Shown here piece after piece: positions 1-5,790 of a stretch of 6,296 nt of DNA (its first letter is position 1; each line of letters opens with the position of its first letter). The position numbers and the translations under genes were made by a program. Source of the DNA: Balneolaceae bacterium. GTDB lineage: Bacteria; Bacteroidota; Rhodothermia; Balneolales; Balneolaceae. The stretch lies in the NCBI GenBank assembly GCA_007123985.1, contig SLGA01000322.1, positions 1 to 6,296 on the forward strand. The letters are read 5' to 3'. Below the pieces are notes generated by a model, which saw nothing but the letters and a program-made list of their open reading frames with translations, was not told the origin of the DNA and made no database searches.

Positions 1-993
1 AGCATTGGCTTTGACCTGGAGAAAAAAAATAATCTCTCAGCTAAAAATATTGTGGATCAATTGAAAGGTAAAAAACCGGCCAATTTTGTGAAGTTCACAA
101 GGAATTATATTAAACGCCTGAAGCAGGCCGGTAATATTCGTCTGAGCAAACAGACATCGGTTGTACTGAACAAGATTATCAGGTTCTCAAAAACTGATTC
201 AATTGAATTTGGGGAGATGAACCGGAAGTATCTGGATAATTTACAACTTCATTTAAAGAATAAGATCGGTAATCATCCAAACACCGTCAGGAAAGATTTT
301 GAACGGTTGAAGATGATTTTCAGAGAGGCGGATGAAGATAATCTTCTTGCCGAAAATCCTTTTGATAAGTATAAATTACCACCCAGACAAAAATCAAAGA
401 AAGAAGCCTTGACGTTTGAACAGATTAAAGCAATTGACAGACTGGAGTTTGAAAGGGGGAGTAATCTTTTTCATGCAAAAAACTACTTTATGTTTTCATT
501 TTACAATGCAGGGATCCGTTTTGGTGACCTTTGCAAGTTGAAATGGTCGAACATTCAGGATGGTAGGTTGAAATATGTAATGAGTAAAAGTCTTCATACA
601 GGCACACCCAAATGGAAGAACATCAAGTTGAATGATTTTAGTTTTGAAATACTGAAGCATTACAGAAAGTCAGGCAGTGATGATGATTACATCTTTCCGA
701 TTTTAGATACGAGCAAGGATTTAAGAAATCCTGCTGTATTTGATAGCGACAAAACCAGTAAAAATGTTATGGTAAACAAGCTTTTAAAGAAGGTGGCAAA
801 AAAAGCAGGGATTCAACTTAAGCTGAGTTTCCACATCTCCCGCCACAGTTTTGCACGGCATGCAGCCAATATGGGCATGAATGTATACGCCATATCAAAT
901 GCTCTTGCACATTCTGATTTGAAAACTACCCAAACCTATTTAAACAGCTTCAACGAGAGCCTCCTTGACAAAGAGATGAGTTCAATTTTCTGA
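1..993 (+). CDS. Tyrosine recombinase (phage-type site-specific integrase), 5'-truncated by window edge
   Basis: Cuts and rejoins DNA at specific sites through a covalent 3'-phosphotyrosine intermediate; the likely job is integration or excision of the surrounding element. The frame is open from base 1, so the GTG at 52 is probably internal and the true start lies outside the window. About 331 codons are present, where this family is usually near 400, so the missing part is most of the N-terminal arm-binding domain. Numbering from base 52, residues ~9-105 resemble the SAM-like core-binding domain and ~115-305 the catalytic domain. All catalytic residues are visible: Arg156 (AGIRFGDL), the beta-hairpin Lys179 (VMSKS), His261 and Arg264 (HISRH), His287 (LAHSDL) and nucleophile Tyr296 (TQTYL). 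It therefore appears intact and active. The gene ends in TGA and is followed by a repeat-rich gap that may hold its binding sites. Family assignment is firm; the element type (genomic island, ICE or prophage) cannot be told. Confidence 0.93.
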   Translation, partial: SIGFDLEKKNNLSAKNIVDQLKGKKPANFVKFTRNYIKRLKQAGNIRLSKQTSVVLNKIIRFSKTDSIEFGEMNRKYLDNLQLHLKNKIGNHPNTVRKDFERLKMIFREADEDNLLAENPFDKYKLPPRQKSKKEALTFEQIKAIDRLEFERGSNLFHAKNYFMFSFYNAGIRFGDLCKLKWSNIQDGRLKYVMSKSLHTGTPKWKNIKLNDFSFEILKHYRKSGSDDDYIFPILDTSKDLRNPAVFDSDKTSKNVMVNKLLKKVAKKAGIQLKLSFHISRHSFARHAANMGMNVYAISNALAHSDLKTTQTYLNSFNESLLDKEMSSIF

Positions 994-1010
994 AAATGTA
1001 TTGAACAGCT

Positions 1011-1018
1011 TATATTTG
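1011..1018 (+). promoter_or_regulatory. TAtaTTTG box, possible Bacteroidota-type -7 promoter element
   Basis: TATATTTG matches the TAnnTTTG -7 consensus known for Bacteroidota primary sigma promoters. It lies 18 bases past the integrase stop codon and points into the repeat region, where no gene follows for almost 480 bases. The upstream -33 TTTG element is not well formed (only TTTTCTG near 986-992). A short match in AT-rich DNA can be chance. Confidence 0.22.
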
Positions 1019-1038
1019 CATGTATTTACAAAAAGGTC

Positions 1039-1069
1039 GGTAAAAGTACGGTAAAAGTACGGCTATTTT
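1039..1069 (+). repeat. 31-bp repeat, copy A, containing a perfect 11-bp tandem
   Basis: The unit GGTAAAAGTAC occurs twice without a gap (1039-1049 and 1050-1060) and is followed by GGCTATTTT. The whole 31-bp block recurs 100 bp further on with 26 of 31 bases matching. An 11-bp step puts successive sites on nearly the same face of the helix, which fits cooperative protein binding, for example by the adjacent integrase. The repeat is directly visible; the binding partner is inferred. Confidence 0.8.
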
Positions 1070-1138
1070 CTGGTGATTTTGATTCTATAATAGAAAGCAT
1101 TAACCCGCAGGCAGGTACATCAGGTGGGGAAAGAGTAT

Positions 1139-1169
1139 GACAAAAGTAGGGTAAAAGTAGGGCAATTTT
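1139..1169 (+). repeat. 31-bp repeat, copy B, 100 bp from copy A
   Basis: This diverged copy of the 1039-1069 block contains GACAAAAGTAG (1139-1149) then GGTAAAAGTAG (1150-1160), followed by GGCAATTTT. It differs from copy A at five positions. In two of them, the last base of each 11-bp unit has changed the same way (C to G). That parallel change suggests the unit sequences are kept alike within a copy, by selection or by local conversion. Confidence 0.75.
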
Positions 1170-1172
1170 GAC

Positions 1173-1205
1173 TCTGATTTGAAAGAAGATTTGAAAGAAA
1201 TCAGA
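1173..1205. repeat. 12-bp perfect tandem repeat enclosed by an 8-bp inverted repeat
   Basis: GATTTGAAAGAA is present twice head to tail (1176-1187 and 1188-1199). The pair overlaps and is framed by TCTGATTT (1173-1180) and its reverse complement AAATCAGA (1198-1205). The inverted repeat could form a stem of 8 bp with a 17-base loop, or be a two-sided protein site. Its place between repeat copy B and the next cluster suggests it belongs to the same binding region. Confidence 0.65.
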
Positions 1206-1223
1206 TTCATTTACATACAAATA

Positions 1224-1256
1224 GGTTACCAACAAGCTACCAAAAGGCTACCGAAA
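1224..1256 (+). repeat. Three degenerate 11-bp direct repeats (GnTACC type)
   Basis: Three contiguous 11-bp units, GGTTACCAACA, AGCTACCAAAA and GGCTACCGAAA, place TACC at 1227, 1238 and 1249, exactly 11 bp apart. The same 11-bp period is seen in the other clusters. The reverse complement of the 1039 unit ends in TTTTACC, so these sites may be the same motif in opposite orientation. Confidence 0.6.
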
Positions 1257-1271
1257 ATGAGACCATAAACA

Positions 1272-1304
1272 AGTAGCAGTTAGGTGGCAGAAAGGTTACG
1301 GAAA
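1272..1304 (+). repeat. Three weaker 11-bp direct repeats (GGTnnC type)
   Basis: Consecutive 11-bp units AGTAGCAGTTA, GGTGGCAGAAA and GGTTACGGAAA share the pattern (A/G)GT(A/G/T)(G/A)C followed by an A-rich end. They resemble the 1224-1256 units in layout and period. The first unit is weak, and the set would be unremarkable without its neighbours. Confidence 0.4.
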
Positions 1305-1483
1305 ACTGCATATCTAAGAAGTTGGTAAAGTGTTTTAGATAGTTGATAATTGTTTATTCAAAAAATATTAACTATTTATGACAAAATTGTAATAATAATT
1401 ACGCTTACATAGATAGAGGATATTCGGGAAAGGTTTTTTTGAACTAATAAAAGTGGAGTCTTTCTCGAATGAAATGTTGAAAC

Positions 1484-1489
1484 AGAGGA
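1484..1489 (+). promoter_or_regulatory. Ribosome binding site of the metalloprotease gene
   Basis: AGAGGA lies seven bases upstream of the ATG at 1497, a good Shine-Dalgarno match and spacing. An in-frame TGA at 1470-1472 with no ATG, GTG or TTG in between fixes this as the most upstream possible start, which matters because it excludes a hidden N-terminal signal peptide. Confidence 0.7.
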
Positions 1490-1496
1490 AAGCCAA

Positions 1497-4400
1497 ATGG
1501 ATAATTTATTTGAGAGAATTATAAAACGCCTTCAATCATTATTTAATCGTGGCAATATAGAACAAGAGGAGAAAGAGCCGGAAATCAAGGAAGATGGTTA
1601 TAGAAAAGGACGAACTATTGAATATGACAAAAATCATGTTCGGGTAATGCCAAATGGTGAAATGTTACCACTGCCTTATGAATCCTCGGAATTACACAAG
1701 ATTGTTGATAGCATTCGTTTATTAGCCGCAGGTGACAAAAACAAAGAGCTAATATATGATACAGCCTTGCTTATTGCTCTTCAACCGGCTAAAGATCTCT
1801 TTGATTTGTATTATCTGGTACCCCAAATATGGCATGGTGACACCAATGCGATAAATGAGTTCAAAAAATTATTAAGTCGCGGAAATGAAATGCATAAACC
1901 TGATGTGAATGCATTCATGATGCAATCTAAGCAGAGTTTAAACAGATTGCACTCCTCTACTAATATCCCTCGCCAGGATATGAACAGGCCCTGTGAACCA
2001 ATCTTTTTTTTGAAATCGGATATCATTCGTACGCTTCACCATGCAGCTTATTTTATATCAGGTGGTGAACGAAAATCTTATCAAAACCATGTAGCTACAA
2101 TAGATCAAATGTGGAGAGCAAGTGCCACAATGGATTCACTGAATGTTGCAGCCCATATGAATGAACGAAAGAATGGGGCTACACTTGAAAAAATGGTCAA
2201 TGTAATCGCGAGAGAGCACAAACTACCGGAACAGATGGGTGGATCAGATTATCCAGCAAGAGATTCATTAAAAGCTGGATACGGATTGACATATCCACCA
2301 ATTGATGAACCATGGTATCCACAAGATCCGGGATTCGGAAGGCCGCCACTGGGGCCTGATGGCGGGCCGGGATATCCTGGAATGCCTGAACTTCCCAGAG
2401 ATTGTTTTCCATTCAGAGAATATTGCGAAGATGTGGCAAGGGGAATTACTCCTAATTACAATCCCTTACCAGAGTCGGTTACTATTGGGGGGATTGCCGA
2501 AGTTTCACCAAGCCATGCGTGTGAAGGGGGTACTGTTACAATCAGTGGATCACTTTTCGGACCAAACCAGGGTGATAGGTCTGTGGTTTTTGGGACAACA
2601 GAGGTAGAAGTAATTTCGTGGAGTTCAACAGAGATAAAAGTAAGAGTACCTGAAGGTTTAAACGGATCATTTTGTGTGGGTATTCGGGATAATGATATAG
2701 AAAGTGAACGAAGAAATATTCACGGCAGTAATAGTGCAAGTTTTGCTGGTATAAGAGATTCATTGAGAGTCTGTTTTGGTTTGCCCGGACGTATCTACGA
2801 AATACCATACAGACCAAGCACACCGGAATGTACGGGTGGCAACAGAATAACAATTGGTATGCCAAACATTCATTTTCTGACAATCAATGGCTCAACCACA
2901 GGTACTGTTATTACTGGGCAGGATATAGTGCTTCGCTGGAAAGTGACAAACGCTGAAAATATTTCAATAAATCGAATTGGTTCAAACGGGCCTTCAGTAA
3001 ATATCACAAATCCTCATGAAGGTGAAAGTAATATTGGGACATTGAACACCGGTAGCAATACACAAGCTGAATATCGATTAACTGCATCTAATGCTTGTGG
3101 TGAAGTTTCAAAAACTGTAACAGTTGTCGAATCAAATCAATTTAATCTTGGAATACTTGGAATTGAAGTGACTCAAGCTATCCAGCGGTTTGACTGGAAT
3201 AACCCGGGACAAAATAATTCTGTCAGGCTTGTAAGTAGAAAAAGAACTTTGGTGAGGGTCTATTTGGAAAGTGGCATGAACAACGGGTTTAATTTTGGTA
3301 AAGGGGCAAACAACTTACCAGACGTTACAGGACATCTAAAACTAACATACCCAAACGGAAATACAACCACGATTAATAATGTGCTTAATCCTGGAGGGAA
3401 AATAACAGTACTCCAAAAGCAAAATGTGGATAGAGAAGAACTGGATCATAGTCTGAATTTTGAACTGCCAATTACAAATCTACATGGTGATTGTACCATT
3501 GAGGCTGAGGTGAGTACGAATTTTATCTCTAATAACCAGACAGTATCTAAGAGTACAAATGTTACTTTTCTTGAAAAAAATCAACTAACTCTGAGAAGAA
3601 TACATGTTAATGATACCATAAATGGGATAGCGGCCCCTAATTTAAATGATTTTTCAAACACTATTTATGGAGCTCGTAAACGGGTACCTGTTGGTGAGGC
3701 TGGAATCACTGTAAAAGGAGCTCTTGGTTATACTTCGATAGATACGGAGAGTGATGAAGATTTAACAACGCGTGATGGTTTTAGAAATCTTTTATCAAGA
3801 ATAGATGATATAGCAGATGAATTTAATACAGAAAATGAGATTTGGGTAGGGTTAGTACCTAATGACAGCTCATATAGTATAAATGGGATTGCCACAAGTG
3901 GATCCTCAAATCCCAGAATGGTAACCAGGAATGGACTTAGGGCTACATTTACTCATGAGCTTGGCCATACAGTTGGGATCGGGCATTCGAGTAGCGCATC
4001 TGAATATGTGGGGCCGGATGTTCCTTCTGAAGATGATGTGGAGATAGACACTGATGGAGATGGTTCTTTAAATTTTACGATTCATCAGGCTGTACGGTTA
4101 ATGAATGCAAGATTATTTATCGAAAATGATGATACGAATATCATATACAGACTAAGAGATAATGCCGGTAATGAAATTGGAAACAGAACAATAAACGATT
4201 TAAAAGAAGGTGATAGAAATATTTGGTTGAATAATTTTGGCATTCTTAGCCCTGGTGATTATTCACTTGAACTAGAAATTACGAACGGAGGGGGAGTAGG
4301 AATAAGTAATGCCTCATTTCCTTACAATGGGGGCCTGCTATCAATAACAGGCTCTTCATCAAGTGATGGAAATTACATGTACTTTTATCGCATTCAAGCT

Positions 4401-4646
4401 TTGGCGGCATATCTGGATGATACAGTTGGAAATTGCGGAATACCAAAAGGCATAGATGATACATTAGTGGCTTTAACAGAGGATGTTGGTATAAAATTGG
4501 ATGATAATAATGATGGCCCAACAATTATTTCAAAAAACATTCCAACACTTATGACTTATTGTAATGCCAAGCTGGGAGGTACGTCAAGTTTTCAGAATAG
4601 ATGGACATCCATTGACCTATGGGATCGATTTTGGGACCAAATTTAA
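1497..4646 (+). CDS. Multidomain metzincin-type zinc metalloprotease with IPT/TIG and Ig-like domains
   Basis: Predicted zinc-dependent endopeptidase of 1049 residues; substrate unknown. Residues 1-~260 are mostly helical-looking and unrecognised. Residues 266-301 are a Pro/Gly/Tyr-rich linker, ~333-396 an IPT/TIG domain, ~458-544 an Ig-like beta domain, and ~555-690 a beta domain opening with EVTQAIQ (557-563) and a KRTLVRVYL stretch. The catalytic domain runs from ~695 to the end. Its zinc site HELGHTVGIGH uses His820, His824 and His830, with Glu821 as catalytic base. A likely Met-turn is LMTYC (Met1019), followed by a Trp-rich end. Between the two lies ~100 extra residues including DTDGDGSLN (851-859), a calcium-loop-like motif. 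The start is fixed by a strong RBS and an upstream stop; there is no signal peptide or membrane segment despite 11 cysteines. The next gene starts 13 bases later and probably completes the protein functionally. Protease class is well supported; biological role is unknown. Confidence 0.9.
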   Translation: MDNLFERIIKRLQSLFNRGNIEQEEKEPEIKEDGYRKGRTIEYDKNHVRVMPNGEMLPLPYESSELHKIVDSIRLLAAGDKNKELIYDTALLIALQPAKDLFDLYYLVPQIWHGDTNAINEFKKLLSRGNEMHKPDVNAFMMQSKQSLNRLHSSTNIPRQDMNRPCEPIFFLKSDIIRTLHHAAYFISGGERKSYQNHVATIDQMWRASATMDSLNVAAHMNERKNGATLEKMVNVIAREHKLPEQMGGSDYPARDSLKAGYGLTYPPIDEPWYPQDPGFGRPPLGPDGGPGYPGMPELPRDCFPFREYCEDVARGITPNYNPLPESVTIGGIAEVSPSHACEGGTVTISGSLFGPNQGDRSVVFGTTEVEVISWSSTEIKVRVPEGLNGSFCVGIRDNDIESERRNIHGSNSASFAGIRDSLRVCFGLPGRIYEIPYRPSTPECTGGNRITIGMPNIHFLTINGSTTGTVITGQDIVLRWKVTNAENISINRIGSNGPSVNITNPHEGESNIGTLNTGSNTQAEYRLTASNACGEVSKTVTVVESNQFNLGILGIEVTQAIQRFDWNNPGQNNSVRLVSRKRTLVRVYLESGMNNGFNFGKGANNLPDVTGHLKLTYPNGNTTTINNVLNPGGKITVLQKQNVDREELDHSLNFELPITNLHGDCTIEAEVSTNFISNNQTVSKSTNVTFLEKNQLTLRRIHVNDTINGIAAPNLNDFSNTIYGARKRVPVGEAGITVKGALGYTSIDTESDEDLTTRDGFRNLLSRIDDIADEFNTENEIWVGLVPNDSSYSINGIATSGSSNPRMVTRNGLRATFTHELGHTVGIGHSSSASEYVGPDVPSEDDVEIDTDGDGSLNFTIHQAVRLMNARLFIENDDTNIIYRLRDNAGNEIGNRTINDLKEGDRNIWLNNFGILSPGDYSLELEITNGGGVGISNASFPYNGGLLSITGSSSSDGNYMYFYRIQALAAYLDDTVGNCGIPKGIDDTLVALTEDVGIKLDDNNDGPTIISKNIPTLMTYCNAKLGGTSSFQNRWTSIDLWDRFWDQI

Positions 4647-4659
4647 AAAAAATAATACT

Positions 4660-5550
4660 ATGGCAAATTACAGAGAGTATTTCACATTGATCGGGTATTT
4701 GGAAAAAAACGAAAAATCTGAATATAGGTTTACTTATCTGCCTATGTTTAAGAAGCAGAGGACTGTTCCGTTTGATGAAATCATGGAACAGAAAACAGAT
4801 ATGTTTGCTCTGCTTCTGGGTGAAAACAACCGGGAAATTCTGCGTGTACCACTTTCAACCAGCCATCTGTGCTCCGGGGAAGAGAGTCTGGATGAAATGG
4901 CTCTGAGGGGATATATTCCCTACATTGAGGAGACTAAAGAGATTCAATTTATATTTGAGAATGAGAAGGTAGGCGGCTTTAAAGTACCGGAAGAAAAACC
5001 GGAACTCAGAATTTTAAGTAAATTCGAAAGAACCATTACTCAAAAAACTGTTGAGCTGAACTGGAGTGTAAATTACAGAGGAAGTGAAAAGGTACAGGCA
5101 AAAGTGCTTTACTCCAATGATGATGGTAAAACCTGGCAACCTTTAGGTAACCGTACTGAAAAACAAGAAATGATTATTAAAGCTTCTGACTTAAGAGGTG
5201 GCCGGCAATGTTGTTTTGCGGTAAAAGTTTCTGATGGATTCAATACTGTAGTTGCTGAATCTGAACGTTTTTTTGTTCCGGACTTGCCACCACAAGTGCT
5301 GATCTTAGATCCACTGGATGGTGAGACGTATGAATCTGAGAGAAGCCTGTTGCTTAACGGGCAGGCTTACAACCCTAACACCGATGAAGAGATTACTGAT
5401 CAACTGCTGTGGGAGTCTTCTATGGATGGTAAATTAGCAGAAGGTCAGCTTGCTCAGGTGCAACTTACTAAAGGTGAACATAAAATCACATTAAACACGC
5501 AGCAGGGAAAGTTAAAGTCTGACGTCACGATTTCCATCACTGTTAAATAA
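4660..5550 (+). CDS. Protease-associated protein with fibronectin/Asp-box-like and Ig-like domains
   Basis: A protein of 296 residues with no signal peptide or membrane helix. Residues 1-~110 are a beta-rich region with no name I can give. Residues ~117-207 look like a fibronectin/Ig fold with an Asp-box-like motif, SNDDGKTW (152-159), then a GFNTVVAES stretch. Residues ~211-296 resemble an Ig/cadherin-like domain with DPLDGETY and WESSMDGKL. In proteins I recall with an EVTQAIQ domain plus metzincin, this same domain series follows the protease on one chain. Here it is separate, 13 bases after the protease stop and in the +1 frame. The frame is open back to an ATG at 4564, but those 32 codons overlap the conserved protease C-terminus, so the ATG at 4660 is preferred. 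That ATG has no Shine-Dalgarno and is preceded by eight A's, suggesting translational coupling. Likely an accessory or substrate-binding subunit; alternatively the broken tail of a longer protease. Confidence 0.75.
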   Translation: MANYREYFTLIGYLEKNEKSEYRFTYLPMFKKQRTVPFDEIMEQKTDMFALLLGENNREILRVPLSTSHLCSGEESLDEMALRGYIPYIEETKEIQFIFENEKVGGFKVPEEKPELRILSKFERTITQKTVELNWSVNYRGSEKVQAKVLYSNDDGKTWQPLGNRTEKQEMIIKASDLRGGRQCCFAVKVSDGFNTVVAESERFFVPDLPPQVLILDPLDGETYESERSLLLNGQAYNPNTDEEITDQLLWESSMDGKLAEGQLAQVQLTKGEHKITLNTQQGKLKSDVTISITVK

Positions 5551-5581
5551 GAGTAAAGGTCCGGAATAGATTTTTGAATGA

Positions 5582-5600
5582 AAGGGCACCCTTGATTTTT
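5582..5600 (+). terminator. Weak candidate terminator after the protease-associated gene
   Basis: AAGGG and CCCTT (or AAGG/CCTT with a four-base loop) form a short hairpin, followed after two bases by five T's. It lies about 30 bases past the stop codon, the expected place. The stem is short; a second T-run at 5612-5616 after AGGG could pair with the same CCCT instead. Only suggestive. Confidence 0.3.
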
Positions 5601-5626
5601 CCTGCTAGGGCTTTTTCTGATTTCCC

Positions 5627-5641
5627 CACTATCTGATAGTG
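5627..5641. repeat. Perfect 7+7 palindrome (CACTATC t GATAGTG)
   Basis: CACTATC at 5627-5633 and GATAGTG at 5635-5641 are exact reverse complements around a single T. Such odd-length symmetry is typical of a dimeric repressor operator; as RNA it could fold into a 5-bp stem with a 5-base loop. It sits midway between the two genes, 150 bases before the methyltransferase start, and is not followed by a T-run, so it is less likely a terminator. Confidence 0.5.
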
Positions 5642-5726
5642 AAAAGTGAAATTGGCTAAAAGTTATTACAATTATTTTGTAAACGGATGCATCATAAGGC
5701 TTTCTATTTCCTTTCTCAGCCTTTTT

Positions 5727-5761
5727 TTGTTACTATCTCACTGATAATGATAACAATCAGT
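5727..5761. promoter_or_regulatory. Overlapping inverted repeats upstream of hsdM, possible operator
   Basis: ACTGAT (5740-5745) and ATCAGT (5756-5761) are reverse complements with a 10-base centre. TTGTTA (5727-5732) and TAACAA (5751-5756) form a second, interleaved pair. They end 29 bases before the hsdM ATG, in the only AT-rich block likely to hold its promoter, so they could be a control site for the R-M operon. No regulator gene is visible in the window. Six-base arms can arise by chance. Confidence 0.35.
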
Positions 5762-5790
5762 TAACGAACATCAGGACGGTAGTAAACAGT

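Larger units (their letters stand above)
994..1496. other. Repeat-rich intergenic region downstream of the integrase, candidate attachment region
   Basis: No convincing gene lies in these 503 bases; the one sizeable minus-strand open frame is low-complexity and lies across the repeats. The region holds several sets of 11- or 12-bp repeats between 1039 and 1304 (listed separately). There is also a 7-bp inverted repeat, TATCTAA at 1311-1317 and TTAGATA at 1335-1341. From 1340 to 1420 the DNA is very AT-rich and probably carries the promoter of the metalloprotease gene, though I see no clear -35/-10 pair. Arrays of short, helically phased sites next to an integrase gene are typical of arm-type and accessory binding sites in att regions. 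That role is inferred from position and pattern only. Confidence 0.5.

Noticed and set aside
1036..1137. Plus-strand frame reading GKSTVKVRLF, like the N-terminus of some integrases
   Set aside because: There is no start codon or ribosome site, it ends at a TGA after about 30 codons, and the peptide comes from the 11-bp repeats, so the likeness is probably chance.
1026..1235. Minus-strand open frame of 69 codons in the intergenic region
   Set aside because: It runs across the short repeats and is rich in Phe/Leu/Ser with no recognisable domain; it is best explained as repeat-derived.
1039..1304. CRISPR array
   Set aside because: The repeats are only 11-12 bp, mostly contiguous and degenerate, without uniform spacers or cas genes.
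994..1496. A tRNA gene or its 3' end as integration target
   Set aside because: I looked for a cloverleaf, a GGTTCGA-type T-loop and a CCA end and saw none.
2302..2607. Plus-strand open frame of 101 codons inside the metalloprotease gene
   Set aside because: It overlaps the linker and IPT/TIG coding sequence in another frame and has no recognisable features.
2542..2883. Minus-strand open frame of 113 codons, with similar minus-strand frames at 1811-2026, 2197-2412 and 4279-4524
   Set aside because: All are antisense to the well-supported protease gene, with low-complexity sequence and no supporting signals.
4564..4659. Earlier start (ATG 4564) for the protease-associated gene
   Set aside because: Those 32 codons overlap the protease C-terminus in another frame and lack the beta-rich character of the rest; ATG 4660 is the simpler start.
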